From Aeromicrobium wangtongii (GTDB taxonomy: Bacteria > Actinomycetota > Actinomycetes > Propionibacteriales > Nocardioidaceae), in contig NZ_CP102173.1 of assembly GCF_024584515.1 (NCBI RefSeq), positions 1,798,001-1,862,000 on the forward strand: a stretch of DNA of 64,000 nt. Direction: 5' to 3'. Position 1 is the stretch's first letter. Every line of letters starts with the position of its first letter. Shown piece after piece: positions 16,560 to 24,876 of the stretch. The position numbers and the translations under genes are program-made. The notes under the pieces were generated by a model, which had not been told where the DNA came from, did not search any database, and was given only the letters and a program-made list of their open reading frames with translations.

Positions 16560-17525
16560 TTGTTGCGGAGTTTCACGATCATCTCGAAAAACAGCCCCCG
16601 AAAGCACACCACGTTCACGGTGGCGACCGACAACGGGTCAGGTCACCGCACGTCGAAGTTCAGGCGCAACCTGCTGACGAAGGTCAGGCTCTCGCCCGCC
16701 ATGTTGGGCGTCGTCGCGGTGACCGCCGCCGGCCTCGGTTCGCTCTCGACACATGATCCGGAGGTCGCGGGCGACACCCTGATCACGCAGGCCTATGAGG
16801 CCGCTCAGACGGAAGGCGTGCAGACCGCTGCACCGAGCACACCGACCGCATCGCCCGAGGCTTCGGTCGATGTGAGCCGCAGCTACGACCGCCCCCCGAT
16901 GGAGGAGGCGACTGCTGAGCTGATCGAGCAGCGCACTGCCGCGCTCGAGGCGAAGGAGCAGGCCATCGCAGCACAAGCGGCGGCCGTCCAGCAGGAGCAG
17001 GAACGTCAGGCGCAGGAGCAGGCACGCCAGGCCCAGGAGCAGGCACGCCAGGCCCAGGCACGTCAGGAACGTCGGGCCAAGAGGGCCGAGCAGCGCCGCA
17101 TCCGGCAGGCGGAGAAGCGTCGCAACGGGTGGGTCAAGCCCGTCTCGGGATACACGCTGACGGCCCGTTTCGGCCAGCAGAGCTCGCTGTGGTCCAGCGG
17201 CGCGCACACCGGGCTGGACTTCGCCGGGCCCTCGGGCTCAAAGCTCGTCTCCATGACGGCAGGAAGGGTCACGGCGGCCGGTTACGCAGGCGCCTATGGC
17301 AACCGCACGGTCATCACCATGGCCGACGGCACGGAGATCTGGTACTGCCACCAGAGCCGGATCGTGGCCAACGTGGGCGAGAAGGTCTCCCCGGGCGAGC
17401 TGATCGGTTACACCGGCTCGACCGGCAACGTCACCGGTCCGCACCTGCACCTGGAGGTCAGGCCGGGCGGCGGCGGACCCGTCGATCCCGCAGCGATGAT
17501 GCGCAAGCACGGCATCAACCCCTGA
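16560..17525 (+). CDS. M23 (lysostaphin-type) cell-wall endopeptidase
   Basis: A zinc peptidase that cuts peptidoglycan cross-bridges; up to 321 residues. The N-terminus holds a basic region and one hydrophobic segment (MLGVVAVTAAGLGSLS). A Gln/Ala/Glu/Arg-rich coiled-coil repeat (QAQEQARQ units, about residues 140-180) follows. The C-terminal M23 domain has the metal motifs HTGLDF and HLHLEV. The start is uncertain: TTG 16560 is the longest option, and GTG 16620 is an alternative just before the conserved basic/TM part; neither has a good ribosome binding site. It is exported or membrane-anchored. Confidence 0.85.
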   Translation: MLRSFTIISKNSPRKHTTFTVATDNGSGHRTSKFRRNLLTKVRLSPAMLGVVAVTAAGLGSLSTHDPEVAGDTLITQAYEAAQTEGVQTAAPSTPTASPEASVDVSRSYDRPPMEEATAELIEQRTAALEAKEQAIAAQAAAVQQEQERQAQEQARQAQEQARQAQARQERRAKRAEQRRIRQAEKRRNGWVKPVSGYTLTARFGQQSSLWSSGAHTGLDFAGPSGSKLVSMTAGRVTAAGYAGAYGNRTVITMADGTEIWYCHQSRIVANVGEKVSPGELIGYTGSTGNVTGPHLHLEVRPGGGGPVDPAAMMRKHGINP

Positions 17526-17529
17526 CGGG

Positions 17530-18126
17530 TCACCCGGGCGCGCAGGACGGTGCTCCCGCCCGCGCCCGGGCGGTCGTCACCGGCCCGATGGGTCGGCCGG
17601 TCCTGGGGAAGATCTGCCGGTGGCGGTCCGTGCGGGCCACGGCCCGTACGTCGGCCAGCACGCAGGTGCCGTCGTCGAACAGGAACTGCACCTCGGCGTG
17701 GGCTCCGGGCACGACCCCCTTGGGGAGGACGAACCCGCCGGCGTCGGACGCCGCCCCGACCCGTGCCCGCTGACCGGCGGGCACAGGCAGCGCCCACGGC
17801 GTCCCGTTCACGGCGAGCGGGGATCGATCCACCTGCACGAGGACACCCATGAGGGCAACCTCGACATCCGTGCGGTTCTCCACGGAGGCACCCAGCGCGG
17901 CTGAGCCGTCCCGGTTGACCACCAGCAGAGGGCTGGTCACCTGCACGGAGGGGTCGTCGACCGCCACGTCGACGGCCGAGCGGAGCGTGCCCGCGCGGGC
18001 GTCGACACGCGCCAGGTCGGCGGACGAGTCGCCCCCATCGACCAGGACGAGCCCGGCGGCGCCGACGAGCACGACGCCGACCACAGCAGCAAGGCCGAGC
18101 AGGATGTACTTCACGACCGCACCCAC
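17530..18126 (-). CDS. Membrane-anchored protein of unknown function
   Basis: A 198-residue protein starting with GTG. It has one N-terminal TM helix (YILLGLAAVVGVVLVGAAGLVLV) followed by an extracytoplasmic region, with LLVVNRDGSAALGASVENRTDVEVALMGVLVQVDRS and FLFDDGTCVLADV. The latter part looks like an immunoglobulin-like beta sandwich, but I do not recognise the family. An alternative start is GTG 18114 (fifth codon), directly before KYILLG. It converges with the M23 peptidase, with only a few bases between the stops. Confidence 0.6.
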   Translation of the reverse strand: MGAVVKYILLGLAAVVGVVLVGAAGLVLVDGGDSSADLARVDARAGTLRSAVDVAVDDPSVQVTSPLLVVNRDGSAALGASVENRTDVEVALMGVLVQVDRSPLAVNGTPWALPVPAGQRARVGAASDAGGFVLPKGVVPGAHAEVQFLFDDGTCVLADVRAVARTDRHRQIFPRTGRPIGPVTTARARAGAPSCAPG

Positions 18127-18165
18127 TTCGCAGGAGAGCTGGCAGCGTAGCGCCCGATGGCCGGC

Positions 18166-18396
18166 CTAGTGGTGGAAACCGGACCGCTGACCCTCGGTCG
18201 GCATCGGTCCCGTGAGGGCCTCAAGATACGTCACCTCCTCGCGCAGGTCGGCGAGGAATGCCGATGCGGTCTGGGGGTGCTCGACCATGTTCTTGTCGGC
18301 GGACTCGATGAACAGGCCGCCGGCGATGATCGGATTGAGCTCGACGCCCTTCGGCCCCTCACTGTCGTGTGCGGCTCGGCGTGTGTTCGTGACCAT
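18166..18396 (-). CDS. Small conserved-looking hypothetical protein (76 residues)
   Basis: The protein has MVTNTRRAAHDSEGPKGVELNPIIAGGLFIESADKN and then a helical, acidic second half (ASAFLADLREEVTYLEALTG). It is soluble and short, with no signal peptide. I do not recognise it. The clean start, codon use like its neighbours and position between two same-strand genes support it as real, perhaps co-transcribed with the gene downstream. Confidence 0.5.
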   Translation of the reverse strand: MVTNTRRAAHDSEGPKGVELNPIIAGGLFIESADKNMVEHPQTASAFLADLREEVTYLEALTGPMPTEGQRSGFHH

Positions 18397-18458
18397 GGTC
18401 GCCCCTGTCGCTTGGTGCCCCGAGAACCTGGAACCCTCTCAGCCTATGAGCGGCGCGC

Positions 18459-19325
18459 TCACGGGTCGCGGGGCCGAAAGTCACCCATCACGTCGTTGCC
18501 GGGCTGGACGATGCCATAGCTGGACTCCGGAAAGGGATGCCATGCGCCGGCGAAGTCGCCCACGGGCTCGGACACCACGACGCGGGTCTCCTCGGACAGG
18601 CCGACGAACGCCGGGTTGTCGGGGTAGAGGAGGCGCAGGGTGGCCATCTCCGCGCTGACGTACAGCGTCCGGCTCTGGTGCTCGCTGGAGTAGCGGAACG
18701 ACCACAGGCTCTCGCCGTCGGAGGTCGCCACGGTCATCTGCACGGGGTGCTCCACTCCGTGCCGGCGTCCGGTCGCCTCGACGAAGCCCACCATCCGTTC
18801 GACCGCCGTCACCGGATCGTCCGTGAGGCCGAAGGTCATCGCGAGGTGGAACATCACCTCGGAGTCGGTCGATCCCTCCATGGCGGGGTAGAGCGCCGGG
18901 TCGACGGCCAGGGTGAGGTCGCGCTTGAGCAGTGCGAAGTCGCGGATCGCCCCGTTGTGCATCCACAGCCAGCGGTCGTGCCGGAAGGGGTGGCAGTTGG
19001 TCTGCTGGACCGGTGAGCCGGTGCTGGCACGCAGGTGGGCGAAGAACAGGCCGGACGACGTCGACCGGGCGAGCTCGCGCAGGTTCTGGTCGTTCCACGC
19101 CGGTTCGATGCCGCGGAACAGGACCGGCACGTTGGGACCACGTGTGTCGGGCATGTCGCGCGTGGTCGTGTCCAGGCCGTACCAACCCACCCCGAAGCCG
19201 TCCCCGTTGGTGGCCTCGGCCCCCATCTGGGCGTGCAGGCTCTGGTCGATCAGGGAGGGCGATGGTCGGTAGAGCAGCTCTTCGAGCAGGATCGGACTAC
19301 CTGAGTACGCCAGCCAACGACACAT
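18459..19325 (-). CDS. Class II glutamine amidotransferase (EgtC/YafJ-like)
   Basis: A 288-residue protein with an N-terminal-nucleophile fold. The Cys is at residue 2 (MCRWLAYSG), so initiator-Met removal exposes it; that is why ATG 19325 rather than the ATG one codon earlier is chosen. Other family blocks are ATNGDGFGVGWYG, FFAHLRASTGSPVQQTNCHPF, WLWMHNGAIRDF and STDSEVMFHLAM. Such enzymes hydrolyse gamma-glutamyl amides; EgtC does this in ergothioneine biosynthesis, but no egt genes are nearby, so the substrate is unknown. Confidence 0.85.
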   Translation of the reverse strand: MCRWLAYSGSPILLEELLYRPSPSLIDQSLHAQMGAEATNGDGFGVGWYGLDTTTRDMPDTRGPNVPVLFRGIEPAWNDQNLRELARSTSSGLFFAHLRASTGSPVQQTNCHPFRHDRWLWMHNGAIRDFALLKRDLTLAVDPALYPAMEGSTDSEVMFHLAMTFGLTDDPVTAVERMVGFVEATGRRHGVEHPVQMTVATSDGESLWSFRYSSEHQSRTLYVSAEMATLRLLYPDNPAFVGLSEETRVVVSEPVGDFAGAWHPFPESSYGIVQPGNDVMGDFRPRDP

Positions 19326-19403
19326 CATGTGCTCCTGTCATCCCGGGGCCGCCACCCGCAGTGTCACGCACATCGTCGTCGCACACACCGGACGAACGGC
19401 CCG

Positions 19404-19874
19404 TCAATCCTGCGCCCGGCCGAGCCTGGTGTGGGTTCGCAGCAACGACGCCACGACGACAGCGGTGAAGACGATGAGCGCGCTGACCACGGCACGGGCC
19501 GCCTGTCCCGTCGCGTGGACGTCCCCGAAGCCCACGGTGGCCATCGTGCTCACCGTGAAGTAGAGAGCGTCGATGCGCGTCCGGAGCCCGGAGATCTGCC
19601 CAGGGGCGAACAGCTCCATCAGGTAGAAGGTCATGGCGAACGCCACGACGACGAGCATCAGCATCATGGCCACTGCGCGGTCGCTGCGCCGCGTCGTGCC
19701 GTCACGCACGGCCCGGAGCTCGAGCACCATCATGTGGGCCAGCAGGATGAGCCCGGCGAACGTCAGGACCAGGCTGATCCCGATCACGGCGGGCGAGCTG
19801 TCCCACGTCACCGGCACGGCGAAGTAGACGAGCAGCAGGGCTACGGCCGTCCAACCTGGCCTGGCCCACGCCAT
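19404..19874 (-). CDS. Potassium channel family protein
   Basis: A 156-residue membrane protein with about four hydrophobic segments and the pore signature FTVSTMATVGFGD, including the selectivity filter TVGFGD. The start ATG 19874 follows AGAGGAGG at an ideal 5-6-base distance; the longer open frame upstream lies inside the promoter zone. There is no cytosolic RCK domain, so it is a minimal pore protein that moves K+ across the cytoplasmic membrane. It is divergent from a universal stress protein gene, and the pair may respond to the same stress. Confidence 0.85.
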   Translation of the reverse strand: MAWARPGWTAVALLLVYFAVPVTWDSSPAVIGISLVLTFAGLILLAHMMVLELRAVRDGTTRRSDRAVAMMLMLVVVAFAMTFYLMELFAPGQISGLRTRIDALYFTVSTMATVGFGDVHATGQAARAVVSALIVFTAVVVASLLRTHTRLGRAQD

Positions 19875-19990
19875 CGCGTACCTCCTCTGGCGATCCGGAG
19901 ACGCCGTGATGCCAGCGTACGTCCGGGTCGGAGGTCTCGGCGACGCCGACGACCGGGCGAAAGCGGCCCCGACTCTCGTAGAGTGCTGGC

Positions 19991-20830
19991 ATGAGCACCA
20001 GCGGCGCCGCACCGATCACCGTCGGGGTCGACGACTCCCAGCACGCGGCCCTGGTCTTCGCCGCCGAGGAGGCCCGGATCCAGGGCTGCGCCGTGCGGGT
20101 GGTGCACGGCTTCATCGTGCCGCCGAGTCCACCGCAGGCCATGAGCGCGGCCTACGGCGTCGACATCGAGGGGTCATTTCGTGAGAGCGGTCGCGAGGTG
20201 CTGGCGGACGCCGTCCAGTACCTGACCTCCCGGTACGGGGACGTCACGGTCGAGCAGGTGCTCGAGCGCGGCCCGGCGTCGAGGGTCCTGATCGACGCCT
20301 CGGCGACATCACGACTCCTGGTGCTCGGCCAGGACGACGCGACACCGTGGTACTCCCGGCTGTTTCGCAGCCGGGTGTCGCGCGATCTGACCGTCGACGC
20401 GCTCTGCCCCGTGGTCGTGGTGCCCGACACCTGGAGCACCCGGACTCCCGCTGACGGAGTCACGCTGCTGCTCGACCAGCGATCCTCCGCGACGGGTGCG
20501 GTGCGGTTCGCGTTCGAGCACGCGTCCCGCCACGACGGCACGCTGCACGCCGTGCACGTGGGGGACACCGGCACCCGGGAAGGGCCAGACATGCGAACGC
20601 TGGTCGACTCCTGGTGCGCCAGGTACCCCGATGTGCAGGTGGCCACGAGCGTGGTCCCGGGTGCGCCGGACCCCTCGACGGTGACGTCGTTCGCGCGCAC
20701 CGGGCTGCTGGTCCTCGGCCGTCCGCGCGAGCATCTCCTGCCCGGCCTGCCCGACAAGTCACTCGCCCGCGCGGTTCTCGAGCACGCCGGGTGCCCGGTG
20801 GCCGTCGTGCCGGACGACCACGACGTCTGA
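19991..20830 (+). CDS. Tandem universal stress protein (UspA family)
   Basis: A 279-residue protein with two Usp domains (about 1-147 and 150-279). The first begins ITVGVDDSQHAALVFAAEEA and ends LVLGQDDATP...CPVVVVPD. The second ends LLVLGRPREHL...CPVAVVPDD. The G-2x-G-9x-G(S/T) ATP motif is only partly kept (RLLVLGQD), so nucleotide binding is uncertain. It is cytosolic and probably helps survival under stasis or hypoxia. It is divergent from the K+ channel gene, with 116 bases between. Confidence 0.88.
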   Translation: MSTSGAAPITVGVDDSQHAALVFAAEEARIQGCAVRVVHGFIVPPSPPQAMSAAYGVDIEGSFRESGREVLADAVQYLTSRYGDVTVEQVLERGPASRVLIDASATSRLLVLGQDDATPWYSRLFRSRVSRDLTVDALCPVVVVPDTWSTRTPADGVTLLLDQRSSATGAVRFAFEHASRHDGTLHAVHVGDTGTREGPDMRTLVDSWCARYPDVQVATSVVPGAPDPSTVTSFARTGLLVLGRPREHLLPGLPDKSLARAVLEHAGCPVAVVPDDHDV

Positions 20831-20916
20831 GGCCTGCCCATCGTCGGGATGCCCGTCCGTCCGGGAGCCGCTACGGTTCGGGGCACCGTACCGACCGTCG
20901 AGGGGACAACAACACC

Positions 20917-21546
20917 GTGCGTCGAGCTGTGCTGAGCGGGACTGTCGTGTTCATGATGCTGGCGTCGGCCGCATGCGGTGGTGACGACTCGTCGCCTGCG
21001 GGGAAGCTGACACCGACGCAGCCCTCGGCGTCGCCAGCCCCGGACGAGTTCGACCCGGATGACGTGGCGGGCATCGTCGGGGATACACCCACCGATGTCC
21101 GGTGGGACGTGCCGCAGGTTCCGGCGTCGTGGAAGTCGCTGCCGGTCGGCGCCGGTGAGCGACAGTGGCAGGTGGGAAGCGCCTGCGTCGTCACCTTGTC
21201 CCAGCCGGCCGGCCTGGGCACGGCGACCGAACCGACCCAGGACCAGGTGCTCGAGGAGTACGCCCGGCGCGTGGGCCAGGCCATCGGCCAGAAGCTCGAC
21301 GTCACTGCCCGCACCAGCTCCATGTTCCCCTTGCGCACTGGCAACAGCGCGGTCACCGCGACGACGAAGGTGTCCCACGCGACGCTCACCGGTGGCGACG
21401 GTGTCGGTGGTGAGGTCTACGCCTATCGCAGTGGCGACTTCGCGCTCACGCTGACCACCGTCTGCGGCAAGGGTGCTTTCGACGAGACGAATGCATCCGC
21501 ATTCCAGCCGTTCATCAGCGGGCTCGGCGTGGAGGCCGACTACTGA
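20917..21546 (+). CDS. Lipoprotein of unknown function
   Basis: A 209-residue lipoprotein starting with GTG after AGGGGA. The signal peptide MRRAVLSGTVVFMMLASAAC ends in the lipidated Cys at residue 20. A Ser/Pro/Asp-rich linker follows, then a folded domain with WKSLPVGAGERQWQVGSACVVTL and FALTLTTVCGKGAFD, whose two Cys may be disulfide-bonded. I do not recognise the domain. It ends convergently with the GAF-ANTAR gene, the last bases overlapping. Confidence 0.7.
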   Translation: MRRAVLSGTVVFMMLASAACGGDDSSPAGKLTPTQPSASPAPDEFDPDDVAGIVGDTPTDVRWDVPQVPASWKSLPVGAGERQWQVGSACVVTLSQPAGLGTATEPTQDQVLEEYARRVGQAIGQKLDVTARTSSMFPLRTGNSAVTATTKVSHATLTGGDGVGGEVYAYRSGDFALTLTTVCGKGAFDETNASAFQPFISGLGVEADY

Positions 21547-22250
21547 GCCGATCGGGACCGGGCCTCTGCCAGGCCGTGAAGGAGCTCGCGGTCGCTCACC
21601 AGCATCTCGGCCACGTCACGCAGGTGCTGATCGGACTCCTGGGAGAAACGTCTCAGCACCGAGAATGCATGATCGGCGTCGAGGCTGAATCGTCCCATGA
21701 TCAGTCCCTGCGCCTGGCCGATGAGCGTGCGTGTCTCCAAGGCCTGCCGCAGCCCGCGCTCCCGGGTGGCGGCGGCGCCCATCACCGCTGCACTCTGGTC
21801 CGCCAAGATGCTTGCGAGCTCGGCATCCTCCGCCGAGAAGGCGTTCGGCGCCGAGCTGTACAGGTTGAGCGAACCGATCCGCGGACCGAGGCCGTGGAGC
21901 TCGGCAGACAGGATGCTCTTGAGCCCGAGCTGGGCGACGGCCGGCCCCCACCGAGGCCACCGTTCGTCCTCGCCGACCAGGCCCGACATCACGACGCGGG
22001 CGTGCCGCGTGGTGTCGACGCAGGGCCCCTCCTCGAGCTCGTACTGCATCAGGTCCGCGTCAACCACCATCGGATCGGTCGCGCCGATGGTCTCCAGACG
22101 TCCCCCGGCCTTGAGCAGGGTGATCGCGCCGGACCCGGCGCCCAGCGTCTCGACCGCGTACACGATGAGCTGCTCAGCGGTGTCGTCGAAGTCCTCGGCG
22201 GCGGTGAGTGCTGTGGCGAACTCCGCAAAACTGTCGGTGAAGTTGTTCAT
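21540..22250 (-). CDS. GAF and ANTAR domain transcription antiterminator
   Basis: A 236-residue cytosolic regulator. A GAF sensor domain (about residues 20-165, with GPCVDTTRHARVVMSGL) is followed by a C-terminal ANTAR domain (about 170-225, RTLIGQAQGLIMGRFSLDADHAFSVLRRFSQESDQHLRDVAEMLV) that binds paired RNA hairpins and prevents termination. Actinobacteria have many such proteins. A DosR-box-like sequence lies 83 bases upstream of its start, so it may be induced with the stress genes of this window. Its RNA targets are not visible here. Confidence 0.85.
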   Translation of the reverse strand: MNNFTDSFAEFATALTAAEDFDDTAEQLIVYAVETLGAGSGAITLLKAGGRLETIGATDPMVVDADLMQYELEEGPCVDTTRHARVVMSGLVGEDERWPRWGPAVAQLGLKSILSAELHGLGPRIGSLNLYSSAPNAFSAEDAELASILADQSAAVMGAAATRERGLRQALETRTLIGQAQGLIMGRFSLDADHAFSVLRRFSQESDQHLRDVAEMLVSDRELLHGLAEARSRSAQ

Positions 22251-22332
22251 CCAGGCCTCCGGGCCGTGCGCGGGGGGCGCGGTTCCAGCACGCCGTTCCA
22301 GCCGATACTAGGTCATAAATCGCGTTGACGAT

Positions 22333-22346
22333 CGGACCAATGTCCC
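22333..22346 (-). promoter_or_regulatory. DosR-box-like site before GAF-ANTAR gene
   Basis: On the minus strand this reads GGGAC-ATTG-GTCCG, matching GGGNC-N4-GNCCC except for the last base. It is 83 bases upstream of the GAF-ANTAR start, the same spacing as other boxes in this window. Confidence 0.4.
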
Positions 22347-22453
22347 GCCCCAGGTCCCAGCCGCCTGCCCAACACGCCGGCCCGCGGTGCCACCCACGGG
22401 TGCATCCCCGGCCCGGCCGTGGGGCGGCCCGAGGCGCCCGCGGCGCCTGTGGG

Positions 22454-23215
22454 TCAGGCCGGCGCCGACAGGCGGTCGGCGCCCGATGGGAGACGCTCGT
22501 CGGGGCATGCGGCCAGGACCCGCCGCATCGCATCGCGCTCGGCGGCTGTCACCCACAGCCGGTACTCGGCCTTGATCGCGACCTGACGGGCGACGTAGGC
22601 GCAGCGTGAGGACTTCAGCGGCGGGAGCCAGGTCGCGGCGTCCCCATCGCTCTTGGCCGAGTTGGTGGTCTCGTCGGTCGCCACCAGCTCGAGGAAGTCG
22701 TTGGCGAACTGCTCGCGGCGATCCGCGGTCCACTGCTGCGCGCCCTTCTGCCACGCATCGCTCAGCGCGACGACATGGTCGATCGGCACCTGGCGTGACG
22801 TGACGCTTCCGCGGGTGAAGGCGACGCTGCGTCCCGAGTACGGAGACACCAGGACGCCGCTCTGGACGACGCAGTCGCGGGTGCCCGGCTTGAGCGAGAT
22901 GGCGGACAGGTCCCGGCGCAGGACGTCATTGCGCTGGTCGCAGCCGTTGCGGTCCAGATCGCGCCACGGCCGGCCGAACTGCTCGCGGGAGTACCCCGTC
23001 CTCGGTGCCCGGCCCTTCACCGCCAGCTGCGCGAGGGCCTCGGAGGCGAGGGCACCGGTCCCCGGTGCGCCGGCCACGTCCGGGGCTGAGGTCGCCGGCA
23101 GGTCCGACGGAGCCGCCTGCGACGCGTCCTCGCGGTCGATCCAGGAGTACCAGCCGAGGATGACCGCGGCGAGGACGACCGCCAGGAGGGCGACCGGTCG
23201 GGGAGTGCGTGGCAT
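22454..23215 (-). CDS. Exported HNH-type nuclease (DUF1524/GmrSD-C-like)
   Basis: A 253-residue protein with one N-terminal hydrophobic segment (VALLAVVLAAVILGWYSW), so it is exported or membrane-tethered. The catalytic HNH part includes GYSREQFGRPWRDLDRNGCDQRNDVL, the His motif IDHVVALSDAWQKGA and NSAKSDGDAATWLPP, and the family Cys pair is present. These enzymes cut DNA non-specifically outside the cell; nutrient scavenging or competition is the usual inference. It stands alone with its own promoter region. The length and layout are normal for the actinobacterial branch. Confidence 0.85.
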   Translation of the reverse strand: MPRTPRPVALLAVVLAAVILGWYSWIDREDASQAAPSDLPATSAPDVAGAPGTGALASEALAQLAVKGRAPRTGYSREQFGRPWRDLDRNGCDQRNDVLRRDLSAISLKPGTRDCVVQSGVLVSPYSGRSVAFTRGSVTSRQVPIDHVVALSDAWQKGAQQWTADRREQFANDFLELVATDETTNSAKSDGDAATWLPPLKSSRCAYVARQVAIKAEYRLWVTAAERDAMRRVLAACPDERLPSGADRLSAPA

Positions 23216-23442
23216 GGCTTCTTTCGGGGGTCGACGCGGGCGGTCGGCCAGTCTGGCACGGCCGCGTCCGGCGGCGGCACCTGGCTCGCGGGCGCCCGGT
23301 GTTGGCGTCGGTCACTACAGGATCTCGCCGGTCTCCTCCCATGACCGGGAGCCACACTTCGCCGATCGTGCATCCGGCAACGGGTTCGGGGCCGAAGTAG
23401 TGGTGATGGCCGGACTCGCCGGCCAACCTGGGAGGAAGTCTC

Positions 23443-24036
23443 ATGAAACGAGCTCTGGCAGTGGCCGCGGTCGCACTGATGACCGCTACAGGTCTGGTCG
23501 CCACGACCACGACATCGGCCTCGGCGCACGGCACCCATCACTCGCGCTCCCACTCGAGTGACCACCGCTCGCACTCGGGGGCGGGGTACACGAAGGTCGT
23601 GGTCGCTCCCGCGGTCTACAACCTGGTCACCTCGGCCGGCATCACACCTGCCCCGCTCGCCGGTGCCACCGCGGCCCCCTTCAAGGGCACGCTCGCGGCC
23701 CGGTTCCCGATCACCGCGTACCGGCTGCGCGGGCTGCAGATCCGGCACAGTGGCGGGATCAGCCTGACCGCGGGGGCCGCCACGATCTCGCTGTCCAACT
23801 TCAACATCGACCTGGGACGGGGCCGGGTCAGTGGTGTCGTCGCCGGCTCGCCCGGGGACGTCGGTCGGGTCGACCTGTTCAAGATCAGGGGAACCGACCG
23901 CGCCGACCTCGGACTGGTCCGGCTGACCCTGACCAGCACGGCTGCCGGCGCGCTGAACGCCACCTTCGGCGTCAACGCGTTCGCCGAGAACGCGACGTTC
24001 GGGTACGCCACACCGCGGCCGTTCGCACGGCGCTAG
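23443..24036 (+). CDS. Secreted protein of unknown function with His-rich N-terminus
   Basis: A 197-residue protein with a clear signal peptide (MKRALAVAAVALMTATGLVA, cleavage near SASAHG). The mature N-terminus is rich in His, Ser and Asp (HGTHHSRSHSSDHRSHSG), and could bind metal. The rest is a beta-rich domain with repeated hydrophobic strands (ISLTAGAATISLSNFNIDLGRGRVSGVVAGS). GGGAGG precedes the ATG. I do not recognise a family. A half DosR-box-like GGGCCGAAG lies at 23389-23397. Confidence 0.7.
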   Translation: MKRALAVAAVALMTATGLVATTTTSASAHGTHHSRSHSSDHRSHSGAGYTKVVVAPAVYNLVTSAGITPAPLAGATAAPFKGTLAARFPITAYRLRGLQIRHSGGISLTAGAATISLSNFNIDLGRGRVSGVVAGSPGDVGRVDLFKIRGTDRADLGLVRLTLTSTAAGALNATFGVNAFAENATFGYATPRPFARR

Positions 24037-24044
24037 CGGCCGAG

Positions 24045-24079
24045 GGGTCGTAGGGCCCCTGGAAGGTGACGAAGGGCCG
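24045..24079 (+). promoter_or_regulatory. Paired DosR-box-like sites before aqpZ
   Basis: The first site, GGGTC-GTAG-GGCCC (24045-24058), fully matches GGGNC-N4-GNCCC and has extended AGGGG/CCCCT arms. A weaker second site, GTGAC-GAAG-GGCCG (24066-24079), begins 21 bases later, on the same helix face. Paired sites at helical spacing are typical of DosR-regulated promoters. The aquaporin starts 86 bases after the first site. Confidence 0.5.
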
Positions 24080-24143
24080 TCGTCGGGACGCGTCATGCCA
24101 AGCAGGCTGGATGGCCGACGCGACTTCTGCGAAGGAGACGACG

Positions 24144-24860
24144 ATGGACGACGGAGTCACCTCCACCCCGACGACGGCCCAGCGCCTCGGAGCCGAGGCG
24201 CTGGGCACGTTCTGGCTCGTGCTCGGCGGGTGCGGCACGGCGGTGCTGGCCGGTGACGAGGTCGGTGCCCTGGGCATCGCCTTCGCCTTCGGCCTGGCCG
24301 TGCTCACCGGTGCATACGCCTTCGGTCCGGTGTCCGGCGGACACTTCAACCCGGCGGTGTCGGTCGGCTTGGCGACGGCCGGCAGGTTCTCGTGGCGGGA
24401 CGTGCCCGGATATGCAGCCGCGCAGGTGGTCGGCGCCAGCGTCGCCGGAGTACTGCTCCTGGTGATCGCCGAGGGCCAGCCGGGCTTCGACGCCGTGGAG
24501 AGCGGCTTCGCATCCAATGGCTACGGCGACCGCTCGCCGGGTGGTTACGGGCTCGGTGCGGTGCTGCTGACCGAGGTGTTGCTGACCGCATTCTTCCTGT
24601 TCGTGATCCTCGGGGTCTCGGCACGACGGGCCGCCGTGGGATTCTCCGGCCTCGCGATCGGGTTGGCGCTGACCCTCATCCACCTGATCAGCATCCCGGT
24701 CAGCAACACCTCGGTGAACCCGGCCCGCTCGCTGGGCGTCGCGTGGTTCGCCGGCGCCGATGCGCTGGCGCAGGTCTGGTTGTTCATCGTGGCGCCCCTG
24801 GTCGGTGCGGCCATCGCCGGCGCGGCCCACGCCACCTTGCTGGGCGACGAGCCGGAATGA
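24144..24860 (+). CDS. aqpZ: Aquaporin (MIP family, AqpZ-like)
   Basis: A 238-residue channel with six TM helices and the two half-helix NPA motifs (HFNPAVS and SVNPARS). An aromatic/Arg-type selectivity filter (NPARS) favours a water channel over a glycerol facilitator. It sits in the cytoplasmic membrane. ATG 24144 has AAGGAG seven bases upstream; the longer frame before it overlaps the regulatory sites. The stop lies 17 bases before a phospholipase D-like gene, so the two may be co-transcribed. Confidence 0.9.
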   Translation: MDDGVTSTPTTAQRLGAEALGTFWLVLGGCGTAVLAGDEVGALGIAFAFGLAVLTGAYAFGPVSGGHFNPAVSVGLATAGRFSWRDVPGYAAAQVVGASVAGVLLLVIAEGQPGFDAVESGFASNGYGDRSPGGYGLGAVLLTEVLLTAFFLFVILGVSARRAAVGFSGLAIGLALTLIHLISIPVSNTSVNPARSLGVAWFAGADALAQVWLFIVAPLVGAAIAGAAHATLLGDEPE

Positions 24861-24876
24861 GGGGCACAGTAGGCAC

